Below, piece by piece: positions 16,669 through 25,451 of a stretch of 64,000 nt of DNA. A model generated the notes under the pieces. The model was not told the origin of the DNA. It searched no databases and saw nothing but the letters and a program-made list of their open reading frames with translations. Both the position numbers and the translations under genes were made by a program. Origin of the DNA: Pseudooceanicola marinus (GTDB lineage Bacteria; Pseudomonadota; Alphaproteobacteria; Rhodobacterales; Rhodobacteraceae); NCBI RefSeq assembly GCF_020177265.1, contig NZ_JAIVMC010000001.1:868001-932000 (forward strand). The letters run 5' to 3'. Numbering within the stretch: position 1 is the stretch's first letter; every line of letters starts with the position of its first letter.

Positions 16669-17691
16669 CTATGTCTGCAAGCCCGTCACGGCTCTCAGGT
16701 CGAGGTCCAGCGTCGCTGACATGCCGTCCGGGCTGAAGTCCCTGGAGAATCTCCCTGCGAGCGAAGAGCCAACCGTGCTCTGGCACATGCGCGTTCCGAA
16801 ACCCTCGTGACCTGGTTCGCCAGACGCGGGCTTGGTGGCGCAGTCTTCCGTCCACTGAACAATCAGCCGATCGTCATGCTCATGCGCATATATCGCGATG
16901 CCGTGTCCTGCTTCGGAGAGGCCTCCGTATTTGACGGCATTGGTCGCCAGCTCAAAAATGACCAGTGATAGGGGCGTGATGGCGGCCGGGCAGACTTTGA
17001 GCTCCGGCACATCCAGTGTTACGGAAGCGCCCCCGCTGAAGGGTTCCAGGATCGAGTTGATGAGTTGGGCCAGAGCTGTGCCCTCCGGCCGTGCTCCAGC
17101 GGGATCATCAACGGCGCGCGCATGGACCGAGGCCAACGCGAGGAGGCGCTGGCGCATTACCGTGACAAGCTCCTGGACACTGTCCGCCTGCCGCGCGGCA
17201 ATGGATAGGAGACCACTGGCCACCGCGAAGGAGTTTCCGACCCGATGGCGCATTTCGGAGAGAAGGAGCTGCTGCCTCTCTGCAGCTTGGCGTTGCAGCG
17301 TGATATCCCGTGCGATCTTCGATGCCCCGATGATTTTCCCGTCGGCATTGCGCACCGGCGAAACAGTGAGCGAGATTGGCACGAGGCTTCCGTCCTTGCG
17401 CTTCCGGATGGTCTCCAAGTTGGAGATCCGCTCGCCTCGGCTCAGCCGCGCGATGAAGCCGGCTTCTTCGTCCATACGATCATCAGGAAAGATCAATGTT
17501 ATCGGCCGCCCGATGGCCTCCTGGGCCGAGTAGCCGAAAAGTCGTTCCGCCCCCGGGTTCCAGCTCCGAATGACACTGTCGAGCCCCTTCGTGATGATGG
17601 CGTCATCTGACCCCTCGACGATCGCGGCGAGGTGTTGCTGAAGGCTTTCTGGCGCTTCGAGTTCTGAGAATACACTCTGTGTCATCGTCAT
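16669..17691 (-). CDS. PAS-HWE sensor histidine kinase
   Basis: A 340-residue soluble kinase. A PAS domain occupies about residues 20-135 (WNPGAERLFGYSAQEAIGRP; GKIIGASKIARDIT). The phospho-acceptor box LSEMRHRVGNSFAVASG places His149. The ATPase part has the HWE-type N box FELATNAVKYGGLS and the G box GFGTRMCQSTVGSSLAG. HWE kinases often answer light, redox or general stress signals. The start at 17691 is the first Met of MTMTQS; upstream codons are part of a repeat-rich leader. No cognate receiver gene is adjacent. Confidence 0.87.
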   Translation of the reverse strand: MTMTQSVFSELEAPESLQQHLAAIVEGSDDAIITKGLDSVIRSWNPGAERLFGYSAQEAIGRPITLIFPDDRMDEEAGFIARLSRGERISNLETIRKRKDGSLVPISLTVSPVRNADGKIIGASKIARDITLQRQAAERQQLLLSEMRHRVGNSFAVASGLLSIAARQADSVQELVTVMRQRLLALASVHARAVDDPAGARPEGTALAQLINSILEPFSGGASVTLDVPELKVCPAAITPLSLVIFELATNAVKYGGLSEAGHGIAIYAHEHDDRLIVQWTEDCATKPASGEPGHEGFGTRMCQSTVGSSLAGRFSRDFSPDGMSATLDLDLRAVTGLQT

Positions 17692-18237
17692 CGCAGTATA
17701 CTTGACCCGCAAATATTGAGGCAATTTGTTTGGCGCAAGCCACAAGCCACAAGCCACACGCCACGACGCAAGAAAGTGACAAACTGAGCGTGCCGACATG
17801 ACCATTCTGACACCCGCACCTTTCCTACCGTCAGTAGCTCATGGAATCCGATCCGTGGAGATTCGCGAGCGCCGGGTCGTAGAAAGCCCTTCTGACGGCG
17901 TGCCCCGGCCAATTCAATGACTGGTTGGAAGGCGATCCAAAGATGGCGTTGGTCGCAGCATGCGAAGTTCCTACGTGCCGTGAAGTCGTTTCGCCTTCAA
18001 AGCGAACTGCGCTCCATGCCTGGTATTGAGGTCATGCGAATGTCGGCCAAGAGCTCGAACCGGTCATGCGGCGCGGCAGCCGCACACACACAGGGTCGCC
18101 CTCAGGCACGATGTTACTTCCGGCCCAGAGCGGGCATTTGACCAGGGTGCGGCGAAGGTCGGCTTCGAGCCCGACTCACCGATGCTGCGGGGCGCGCGAA
18201 TGTCGGCTTTCGTCCGGCGCGTCGCACCATGATGGAG
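17692..18237. other. Gap with a short tandem repeat
   Basis: About 545 bp upstream of the HWE kinase and downstream of the CDF gene. A 7-bp unit AAGCCAC is repeated three times at 17736-17756. Phrases like ATGTCGGC recur (18040, 18199) but no gene, RNA or element can be supported. Confidence 0.4.
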
Positions 18238-19089
18238 TTAGTCAGCTTCCACCAAGTCACTCCGGGCATCGCGGATGATCATCCACGACGAATGCAGGAA
18301 AAGCCCCGCGATCGCGAACGCGACGATCAGGTCGGGCCATGCACTGCCAAGCCACGCGACCAGCCCGGCGGCGATGACCACGGCGAGGTTGCCGATGGCG
18401 TCGTTGCGAGAGAACAGCCAGACGGCTCGCATATTGGCATCACCCTTGCGGTGCTTTAGCAGCGGCAGCACCGCGAGGATGTTTACGATCAGCGCACCTA
18501 CCGCGAAGGCTCCCATCAACCCGGCTTCTGGCGTGGTCTGGTTGAGGACACGCCAGAGCGTGCTGCCGACAACGCCAAGGCCCAGAAGGCCCAGAAACAC
18601 GCCTTGGATCATCGCCGACCGCGCCCGCCATGTCAGGCTCCAGCCGATGGCGAGCAGGCCCAGAAACGTGATCGCACCATCGCCCAGAAAATCGAGCGCG
18701 TCTGCCTTCAGCGCCTGCGAACCGGACAAGAACCCGCCGAACATTTCGACCACGCCGTATCCGAGATTGAGCGCGACCACGATCCAGAGCGCGCGGCGAT
18801 AGCTCGGGTCCTTGTAGGCCGGATCGGACGATGTATCGCCGTCCTCGATCTTCTCGAAACCGTAGCCGGTCGCGTCGAGCGCGGGCCGCACTTTCGGCAG
18901 ATCGCCGTCCGCGATCCGCAATGTCATGATGTGGGTGGCGGCGGACACTTTCACGTCGCCTTCGGCCACGCCCGCAGACCGGGCCGCGCGCTCGATCTCG
19001 GCGGCATCTTTCGCGCAGTCCATGCCTTGCACCCGCATTCGGATCGGGGAGGAGGCTGTCGCCAACTTGCTGTTATCGGGCTGGCTCAT
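18238..19089 (-). CDS. CDF cation exporter with N-terminal HMA-like domain
   Basis: A 283-residue protein. Residues about 15-80 form an HMA-like ferredoxin fold, but the usual GMxCxxC is GMDCAKDA, leaving one cysteine. Residues about 95-280 carry six membrane helices with the metal-site pattern DALDFLGDG in helix 2 and SRNDAIGNLAVV in helix 5, as in the protein at 11440. The predicted role is export of Cd, Zn, Pb or a similar cation. It is divergent from the CmtR-like sensor at 19153 with an operator-like repeat between, so regulation by that sensor is likely. Confidence 0.85.
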   Translation of the reverse strand: MSQPDNSKLATASSPIRMRVQGMDCAKDAAEIERAARSAGVAEGDVKVSAATHIMTLRIADGDLPKVRPALDATGYGFEKIEDGDTSSDPAYKDPSYRRALWIVVALNLGYGVVEMFGGFLSGSQALKADALDFLGDGAITFLGLLAIGWSLTWRARSAMIQGVFLGLLGLGVVGSTLWRVLNQTTPEAGLMGAFAVGALIVNILAVLPLLKHRKGDANMRAVWLFSRNDAIGNLAVVIAAGLVAWLGSAWPDLIVAFAIAGLFLHSSWMIIRDARSDLVEAD

Positions 19090-19135
19090 GTGCGATCCTT
19101 TTTGTGGTGGCGGGCGAAAAGGTACGCTGCTAACG

Positions 19136-19153
19136 TATCAGTGGATAATGATA
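19136..19153. promoter_or_regulatory. Inverted repeat, likely ArsR-type operator
   Basis: TATCA and TGATA, 8 bp apart, lie in the 63-bp divergent gap between the CDF exporter and the ArsR-type gene, overlapping the start of the latter. ArsR/SmtB operators are AT-rich imperfect dyads of this kind. Inferred from position and symmetry. Confidence 0.5.
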
Positions 19154-19503
19154 TGACAGCGCAAAACATTCAAGACGATCTTTCGGCACCCGATACACTG
19201 GAACTGCGGGCAAAGCTCTTCCGGGGCCTAAGCGATCCCAGCCGTCTGACGATCCTCGATGCGCTGGTGTCGGACGAACGCAACGTGCAGGAAATCGTCG
19301 GGCATACGGGTTTGGGTCAGCCCAACGTCTCGAACCATCTGCGCTGTCTGCTGGAATGCGGGCTGGTCAGTCGCCGCAGCAAAGGCCGCTTCGTTCGGTA
19401 TCGTCTGGCGGACAGGCGGGTCGCCGATCTCATCCGTGATGCAGATCAGCTACTTGCCTCGACAGCCAACGGAGTTGATGCCTGCCAAAGCTATACGGAC
19501 TAA
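19153..19503 (+). CDS. ArsR/SmtB-family sensor, CmtR-like
   Basis: A 116-residue regulator. The winged helix covers residues about 18-85 (LFRGLSDPSRLTILDAL; NVSNHLRCLLECGLVSRR as recognition helix). Cysteines in HLRCLLECGLV, four residues apart, plus a C-terminal Cys in VDACQSYTD reproduce the three-thiolate site of CmtR, a Cd/Pb sensor. Such proteins repress until metal binds. The start at 19153 is preferred to a GTG four codons earlier. It faces a CDF exporter and probably represses it. Confidence 0.85.
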   Translation: MTAQNIQDDLSAPDTLELRAKLFRGLSDPSRLTILDALVSDERNVQEIVGHTGLGQPNVSNHLRCLLECGLVSRRSKGRFVRYRLADRRVADLIRDADQLLASTANGVDACQSYTD

Positions 19504-19792
19504 CCGGCGCGACCTGCTGCAATGTCCTATCGGTGCGCCAAACCTGAAGCAGCCATCTGCGCATCCGCAGCGAATGCACCCTTTGTCCCGCAGATTTACC
19601 GTTCGACCTGTCCGCAGCGAATGACCGCTCCCCGCCCACTCTTGCGATGGCATGCGCTGTCGCGGCGGCTGCGAAGCATGCGCAGCCAACTACAGGAAGG
19701 TCCGCAGAGCCGATCGACACGATCTGCGGATACCCCCGGTTCTTTTTGTCACTCTGCGATCGGAACCATCTCCTGCAAAACAGGAGATGCCC

Positions 19793-20587
19793 ATGCTTCC
19801 CTTCACGCGATTTCACGCCGCGACGCTCCTCGACCTGCACACTTGGTCGACGCTTTCGCGCAACGAGGTGCGCCCCTTCCTTGCCCGGTTCGCCATTGAA
19901 CCGCTCGGTCGAAAATTCCCGATGCTGAGAGTTTATGAGCAACTGCTCGGCGTAACCCCATCGGATCCCCTCGAAGACGACATGCTCGGCCGGGGCCTGG
20001 TGCGAGCAACGAAGGCAGCGGAGTGGTTCGGTGTCTCCGGCGACGTTCTCCTGGACCAGCTCCGCGCGCCCGGCAATTCATACCCCCCGCTCTACGCGTT
20101 GGGGCCGAAGCGAAATCTGATGCTGAGGGCGCAGGTCGAGCAGCTTCTGGCGAGCCCCAGAAACGCATTTCATGGCCTGGACCCGATCCCTGGACATGCT
20201 CTGCCCGCCTCGCGCCTGGCGCGGACCCTCGGGGTTCCGCAAGCCCGGATCGACGCGATGCTCGCGGACAAGGACGTTCTGCCCGCGCGCATCATCAGCC
20301 GGGGACGCGTCCGCTACATCCTCTCGGACGTGGCGCACAGGCTCGCGTCCTCAGGTGAGGACCGCGTCACGGAGGAAGACCCCCGGGCCGAGGAGACAAT
20401 CGAAGACGGCTCGGAAGTCGCGCCTGGCGCCACCGTCGGCGCGCCTGACGGCCTGTTCGCGGAGACCACGGCCCGCGCTGCCGCCCAAGCCGAAACGCAG
20501 CTCTCCTGCACAGGATCCGGCGCAAATGCACGCCGAGGCGATGGCCTGCACGGTGCGCCGGTCGAGGCGAAACTGTCGGGAACATAA
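19793..20587 (+). CDS. Recombinase-module protein with two helix-turn-helix-like halves
   Basis: A 264-residue protein, first gene of the recombinase module. Two similar segments, ATKAAEWFGVSGDVLLDQLR (about residues 75-94) and SRLARTLGVPQARIDAMLAD (about 139-158), each followed by a strand and a basic stretch, look like MerR/excisionase-type winged helices. The C-terminal 70 residues are acidic, Ala-rich and probably disordered. Start at 19793 has CAGGAG 6 bp upstream. A DNA-binding, perhaps directionality, factor is inferred; no family is known to me. The 290 bp before it hold no gene I can support. Confidence 0.55.
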   Translation: MLPFTRFHAATLLDLHTWSTLSRNEVRPFLARFAIEPLGRKFPMLRVYEQLLGVTPSDPLEDDMLGRGLVRATKAAEWFGVSGDVLLDQLRAPGNSYPPLYALGPKRNLMLRAQVEQLLASPRNAFHGLDPIPGHALPASRLARTLGVPQARIDAMLADKDVLPARIISRGRVRYILSDVAHRLASSGEDRVTEEDPRAEETIEDGSEVAPGATVGAPDGLFAETTARAAAQAETQLSCTGSGANARRGDGLHGAPVEAKLSGT

Positions 20588-20690
20588 GGGGTAGCTTAGT
20601 TCCCGGATATTTCGACTCGACTGCACATTTTCGCTTCGTGTGCACGCCAAGCGACCAATCTTCTCATTGAACCAGATGAAAGGAAATCCA

Positions 20691-21164
20691 ATGGTTCCCA
20701 AGACCAAACACCAAAGCCGCATCGTTGCGAACCCGCTCGCCCAGGCGCCATTCACGCTTCGGGAAGTGTTCGAGCACGAACCCGATCGGCGCCTACAGTC
20801 CGCCCTGCGCCGGCTCGAGACCCTCCTCGACAGGCCCCTCGAGAAGATTCCCGCGGACATCGCCTGGTTCGATGCGCACTTTCCGCGCGGCGGCTTCGAC
20901 GGTGCCAAGGCGCCCTGGACCCGTGCCCAAGCCTACCAAGCTTGGCGCAACGCCGTCCGCCGCGCCATCCGGCGGCACGTCCTCGCGTTAGGCACGTCCG
21001 TCATGCGGATCCGTCACGTCCAGGCGAGCCTTCTCTCCCGGACGAATGCGCACCCCCACTCCCCGATCCCGGCAGGCCAGCTTCTCGGGCCCACTGGCGT
21101 CAAGCGCACCAGGGCCCATTACGCGAATTTCCGCAAAACCGCAGCCGCACCTAAGTCCGACTGA
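20691..21164 (+). CDS. Stand-alone paralogue of the recombinase N-terminal domain
   Basis: A 157-residue protein. The segment LREVFEHEPDRRLQSALRRL, then AWFDAHFPRGGF, then AYQAWRNAVRRAIRR aligns in order with residues about 20-105 of the downstream recombinase (TVFDETVNETERTRISRV; TWFDANFP; SYAKWREVVRRRIRT). So it encodes the N-terminal region only, with a basic C-terminal tail. It could bind the same DNA or the recombinase. Start at 20691 follows AAAGGAAA. It lies 65 bp before the recombinase and is likely co-transcribed. Confidence 0.6.
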   Translation: MVPKTKHQSRIVANPLAQAPFTLREVFEHEPDRRLQSALRRLETLLDRPLEKIPADIAWFDAHFPRGGFDGAKAPWTRAQAYQAWRNAVRRAIRRHVLALGTSVMRIRHVQASLLSRTNAHPHSPIPAGQLLGPTGVKRTRAHYANFRKTAAAPKSD

Positions 21165-21229
21165 GCCCCGAAATCGCGCGGCCGTCCGGAACGGCAGCCG
21201 CCTCCTGACAACCCGACAAGGAATACCGA

Positions 21230-23065
21230 ATGGGTTTTTTCTCCAGTGCCGCGCAGGTCGCCACGGGCGTTGCAGTGCCAGCCTCAAAAACCATGCAGAC
21301 GGTGTTCGACGAGACCGTCAACGAAACCGAACGCACCCGCATTTCCCGGGTCGCCGAGTATTTTGACGCCCCGCTCTCAACCCTCGATGGGGGTGAGGTC
21401 GACCTCCTGACCTGGTTCGACGCGAACTTCCCGGCACTCAAACAGATCGGGGCTGGACCGCTGCCCGGCTCAGGTCGGAGTTTCTGGCAGTCGAAGAGCA
21501 GCTATGCAAAGTGGCGCGAGGTCGTCCGCCGCAGGATCCGGACCACCCTTGGTCTCGTCGCTGCGAAGAAAGCATTGCGGGAGCGCATTGACGGCTGGAC
21601 CCCGTTCCTGGCCCTCCTGGAAGAGCTCTCAAAAGACCATGGTCCCGTGCATCCGGGGACTCTCGGCGCGGTTCGGACCTTCTCAGACCGGGCACGGTCG
21701 GCCGGCCTCGACCCGATGGATCTGACCCCTGACACTGTTCCGCCATTCCTCGACGCGATGTCCACCCACGAGAGCGATGCATCCGCGACAGCCCTCAGGG
21801 CGCTTGCGCGCCATCGCGTCTTTCCGCAGATCGCAGCACATCTGCCACCCGACTTCGACCCAACCTATCTTGTTCCGACGGCCCGCACGCCCGTGCCCGA
21901 GACCGTGCGCAAGATGATCGCCGAGATGGTCGAGGCGGCACGCTACAACAAAAAAACCTACGATGATGTCTCGCAGAGTTGCAGCGAGAATTTCAATCAG
22001 GAGACGGCCAAGACTTATTGCGCCGCCTTGGTCGCAGTGGCCCGGGCCGCGCAGGAAACCGGCAAAGCAGACCTGGCGTCGTTGAACTGTCTCGACTCGC
22101 TGTTCGAGACCCCGGTTCGCATTGCCACCATCCGCCACTGGATCGACCAGTCCGAAACGGATGTGGGGTTCAGTCTCAGGACCGCCGCGGATTACGTCCG
22201 CATCGTCGCACAGGTCGGCAAGGCCAACGGCCTCAAGACCAAGAAGTGGCGGAAGAACCTGAAGAACAATCCCCACCTGCAGGAGGGACATGCGACAGGG
22301 CAGAAAATGTCCCCCAAGAACCGGACCTTCTGCGAAGGTCTCATTCACAATCCCGGCGATGTCCGGACATTCCTCCGGCAGCACGTGCTCTACCAGGACC
22401 GGGCGAAAGATATCCTCGCCACCGACAAACCCCTCACCGCATCGCAACTGCGCGCTGCCCGGCGCCTTTCGACCTGCGCCGCCTTTGCCGCGCTGGAAAT
22501 ACGCGGCGCAGGCCTGCGGAAAGGCAGTGCCCTGGCCGCGGAATGTGGTGGCGTGAGCCAGAACCTCTTCCGGAAGACGATGGGCGAAAAGAAGTTTTTC
22601 GAGCTCCGGGTCGCCAAGAAGGACATGAAGGGCGAGTATGTCGAGCTGCCGCCGATCCACATCCGGGATGACAAGTATTGCGGCTACGAGGTGATTGACT
22701 GGTATCTGACCACAGGTCGACCGCTCTTCGACTTTGCAAACCCGGAGTTCTGCGAGGAGAATAAATGCGCGAGGGCCACGCATCTCTTCCTTTCGGAGCG
22801 ATCCGCCCGACCTCTGTCCGGGTCAATGCTCTACAAGTGGCTCACACGCAGCAGTGCGGAGATTGGCCTGCCGATGTTCCCGCACAATTTCCGGCACGGG
22901 TTCGCGACGCTCCTGTTGGCGCGGTCCTGGAGCAACCGGGGGCGGGCAGCCGCCTATCTCGGCTGCTCGGTCGGCGTGCTCGACACCTATTACGGCTGGA
23001 TCGACAAGCGGCAGAAACTCGAGGAGGTGCAGGATCTCCTGGCAGAGGCTCTGGCCGGAAAATGA
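21230..23065 (+). CDS. Tyrosine recombinase, large type
   Basis: A 611-residue protein. N-terminal DNA-binding region about 1-110, a helical core-binding region about 130-390, and a catalytic domain from about 415. Catalytic features: first Arg in GLRKGSALA, a Lys in the beta hairpin (VAKKDMKGEY), HNFR in FPHNFRHGFAT (His552, Arg555) and tyrosines in DTYYGW (587/588). The usual second His is a Cys in YLGCSVG (579). A site-specific integrase is predicted. The stop overlaps the ATG of a second recombinase (ATGA). The length is nearly twice that of phage integrases. Confidence 0.85.
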   Translation: MGFFSSAAQVATGVAVPASKTMQTVFDETVNETERTRISRVAEYFDAPLSTLDGGEVDLLTWFDANFPALKQIGAGPLPGSGRSFWQSKSSYAKWREVVRRRIRTTLGLVAAKKALRERIDGWTPFLALLEELSKDHGPVHPGTLGAVRTFSDRARSAGLDPMDLTPDTVPPFLDAMSTHESDASATALRALARHRVFPQIAAHLPPDFDPTYLVPTARTPVPETVRKMIAEMVEAARYNKKTYDDVSQSCSENFNQETAKTYCAALVAVARAAQETGKADLASLNCLDSLFETPVRIATIRHWIDQSETDVGFSLRTAADYVRIVAQVGKANGLKTKKWRKNLKNNPHLQEGHATGQKMSPKNRTFCEGLIHNPGDVRTFLRQHVLYQDRAKDILATDKPLTASQLRAARRLSTCAAFAALEIRGAGLRKGSALAAECGGVSQNLFRKTMGEKKFFELRVAKKDMKGEYVELPPIHIRDDKYCGYEVIDWYLTTGRPLFDFANPEFCEENKCARATHLFLSERSARPLSGSMLYKWLTRSSAEIGLPMFPHNFRHGFATLLLARSWSNRGRAAAYLGCSVGVLDTYYGWIDKRQKLEEVQDLLAEALAGK

Positions 23066-24441
23066 GCCGCCATGTGATCCTGGCCAAACCACACTGGCAG
23101 CCCAACGCCGCGTCGCCGATTCTTCTCGGCATGCCGCTCGCCGAGCTGCAGGCGCTCGACAGCCTGGTCGAGTTCATGATCGAACATGGCTGCGCGGAAC
23201 TCACGCCGTCCGACTGCCGGGTCTGGGCTCGCCTCAATGACGGCGCCGCCGCCATCGGCAATGCCGTCGCGGCAATGATCAAGACCGACGGTCCCGAAGC
23301 CCTGCCGCTTGCGTCCCTGCGTGCGGCAGAACAGTCCCTGACCGCTTGCACGCGCTTCGCCGGAATCTCGCGTGAGCCGCGTCGCGACTATGAACGGACC
23401 ATCTCACTCTATCCAGAAGACCTTCCGGCGGAATGGCAACAGCACCTCGCCCGGATCCGGGACCGCAGAGAAGATGGCGAAATCAAGCTGGTGCCGGATC
23501 TCTACGACCGCATGACCCGGAAGCTCTGCCAATACGGCTGGTATCTGCGGGAAAGCGGGCTGGCGCAGGACTTCGAAATAGCCTCGCTCCGAAAATTCTA
23601 TACCTATGAGACGACGAGAATTTCCGCCCGGGGCGCGCCACTGAGCACCTCAACCATCATCGCGACATTCGCCGATCTCAGGGACTTCCTCCGGCTCTCG
23701 AAGGCCTACCCGAAGCCCCTGATCAAGCAAATCGACAAGCTTCTCCAGAAGCTGCGGGACCGGGCCAGCGTCGAGACGGCGCAGAAGTTCGCAGCCCTCG
23801 CCGCGATCGATATCACGACGATTCATCCGCGCGCCGAAGCAGTCCTCGCAGAGATCGTAAAGCAAACCAACCCGGCAAGGCGAGCCATCAAGCGCAATAG
23901 AGCCATGGCAATCGCGGTGCCGCCGCTGACCCCGCTCCGCCGCGAATGGCATGATCTCAGGTTCGGCCGGGACCTGGTCTGGACCGAGGGCCGTTACCGC
24001 CTCCGGGACTACAAGCTCCGCAAGACCCGGCATCGTCCCGGCCGAGAGGAATACCCCGGTTCGGTGCATCCGAGCGTATGTCATTTCGTCGACGCCCGCC
24101 TGCTTCAGGATGATGACCCGAAATATCTCGATACCTTTCGCGAGATCGCCGAGCAGCACGAATGGCCGCTATTCGTCCATCCCGACGGCACGCCCGTTGC
24201 CGAGAATTACGTGTCGCAGGTCTGGTCCTCGGAGTTCGGAACCGGCGCTCACATTTGCAGGTCCATCGTCTACGACGTGGTGTTCGCCATCAGCGAGGAC
24301 GCGACGCTGGCCGGCATGTTGATGAATGACCACACCTCGCAGCAGGCGCGGAAGAAATACACCGGCGACCGCGCCAAACAGGCCTCCCTCGCAGCCGCCG
24401 GAAAGGAGATCGACGACATCTTCGATGCCTACAATGGATGA
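23062..24441 (+). CDS. Tyrosine recombinase, second of an overlapping pair
   Basis: A 459-residue protein starting at the ATG that overlaps the upstream stop. Core-binding region about 130-260. Catalytic set complete: Arg in LTPLRREWHDL, Lys in YKLRKTRH, HICR (His397, Arg400), NDHTS (His424) and the nucleophile in ARKKYTGD (Tyr433). The overlap implies equal production with the larger recombinase, and a heteromeric pair as in Tn554-like or recombinase-trio elements is possible. Sequence beyond the active site is unlike common phage integrases. No obvious att site was located beside it. Confidence 0.85.
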   Translation: MSRHVILAKPHWQPNAASPILLGMPLAELQALDSLVEFMIEHGCAELTPSDCRVWARLNDGAAAIGNAVAAMIKTDGPEALPLASLRAAEQSLTACTRFAGISREPRRDYERTISLYPEDLPAEWQQHLARIRDRREDGEIKLVPDLYDRMTRKLCQYGWYLRESGLAQDFEIASLRKFYTYETTRISARGAPLSTSTIIATFADLRDFLRLSKAYPKPLIKQIDKLLQKLRDRASVETAQKFAALAAIDITTIHPRAEAVLAEIVKQTNPARRAIKRNRAMAIAVPPLTPLRREWHDLRFGRDLVWTEGRYRLRDYKLRKTRHRPGREEYPGSVHPSVCHFVDARLLQDDDPKYLDTFREIAEQHEWPLFVHPDGTPVAENYVSQVWSSEFGTGAHICRSIVYDVVFAISEDATLAGMLMNDHTSQQARKKYTGDRAKQASLAAAGKEIDDIFDAYNG

Positions 24442-24511
24442 CGTGGAGACTCCGCGCGATACCGCAACGCAGATTGTAGACGAGACAGTCCGGGTGCCGT
24501 CACGCTCGCCG

Positions 24512-25354
24512 TCAGCCGCACGACCAGAAACCCCGGTAGCCTGCAGTCAGCCCCGCATCGAGGGCGAAGGTCAGTTCCGCGTTCCCCCGCCAGTCCGCGT
24601 CGTCTCCGAGCGGCCGAACCTCAATCTCCATGCCATCGGAGGCAAAGCCGGCCTTGCCATCGGACGATTGCAGACCGACAAGGACACCATTGAGCTTGGT
24701 CACGGCTTCGCCGTCCGGTCCGGACCACAGGATGGGGTCGGCCTCGGGACTGCGGTTGAAGCGGCATGCGCCCGGCGCGTCGATGACCCGGCTCGCCTCC
24801 TCCTCGGGGAGCGGCGAAAGGTCAAGTTTGGAAATCAGGGTGTTGTTCAGGGCGTCCTCGACGCTGCCCGGTTCGGCGGCGGGGTCTTCGTAGATGTCGT
24901 TGACCAGGTTGCCGCCGGAGACATCCGCGATCAGATGGCGCATCTGTGCGATCTCCTTGCGCTGCGCGGCGATGATCTCGTCGGCGAGCTTGCGCACGCG
25001 CGCGTCCTCGATCCCGGCCCGCTCCGACGTCATGACCGCGATGGAATGGTGCGGGATCATCGCACGCATGTAGCTGGGCCCGCTGACGGTGACCTGGCTG
25101 CGCACCAGCCAGAGAGATCCGGCAAAGACGACCGCCGCGCCAAGAAAGATGGCGATGTTCAGCGCTTTGCTCGAATACATTGCCAGCATGAAGGACAGCA
25201 TCACGATGGCCATCGTTGTCCCCATCAGGATGGCCATGTAGGCGCGCGTCTCGGAAAAGAAGAGATGCTCCCACGCGTAGGTGTTCAGATACATCAGGAC
25301 GAACATGATGATCGTCGAAGTCGCGATCATCAGACCAAACCGAATATAGGACAT
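24512..25354 (-). CDS. DUF305 membrane protein with C-terminal extension
   Basis: A 280-residue protein. Three or four membrane helices at about 4-25, 38-58 and 65-85 precede a DUF305-like domain (SGPSYMRAMIPHHSIAVMTSE about 91-111, then DEIIAAQRKEIAQMRHLI). The last 110 residues form an acidic, beta-rich extension. The MIPHHS motif is the typical DUF305 metal-like signature. The start has GAGGAGG upstream. It lies at the left edge of the copper island, downstream of the CueR/CopA operon on the same strand. Role in copper handling is inferred from context. Confidence 0.8.
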   Translation of the reverse strand: MSYIRFGLMIATSTIIMFVLMYLNTYAWEHLFFSETRAYMAILMGTTMAIVMLSFMLAMYSSKALNIAIFLGAAVVFAGSLWLVRSQVTVSGPSYMRAMIPHHSIAVMTSERAGIEDARVRKLADEIIAAQRKEIAQMRHLIADVSGGNLVNDIYEDPAAEPGSVEDALNNTLISKLDLSPLPEEEASRVIDAPGACRFNRSPEADPILWSGPDGEAVTKLNGVLVGLQSSDGKAGFASDGMEIEVRPLGDDADWRGNAELTFALDAGLTAGYRGFWSCG

Positions 25355-25379
25355 GTCGCCTCCTCAATTGCCTTTAATT

Positions 25380-25397
25380 GAGTGTGAAACAACACTC
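25380..25397 (-). terminator. Small hairpin between methyltransferase and DUF305 genes
   Basis: GAGTGT-GAAACA-ACACTC forms a 6-bp stem; on the minus strand it is followed by AATTAAAG. It lies between the methyltransferase stop and the DUF305 start. Possibly a weak terminator; the T-run is poor. Confidence 0.35.
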
Positions 25398-25451
25398 CCG
25401 CGCTGGAGGGTTCCCCTTGTCGAACCTCGGGCCGGGTCTGGGACCGACGGC

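Noticed and set aside
17736-17756. Three AAGCCAC repeats as a possible CRISPR or iteron
   Set aside because: Too short, no spacers and only three copies; recorded as a minor repeat in the gap.
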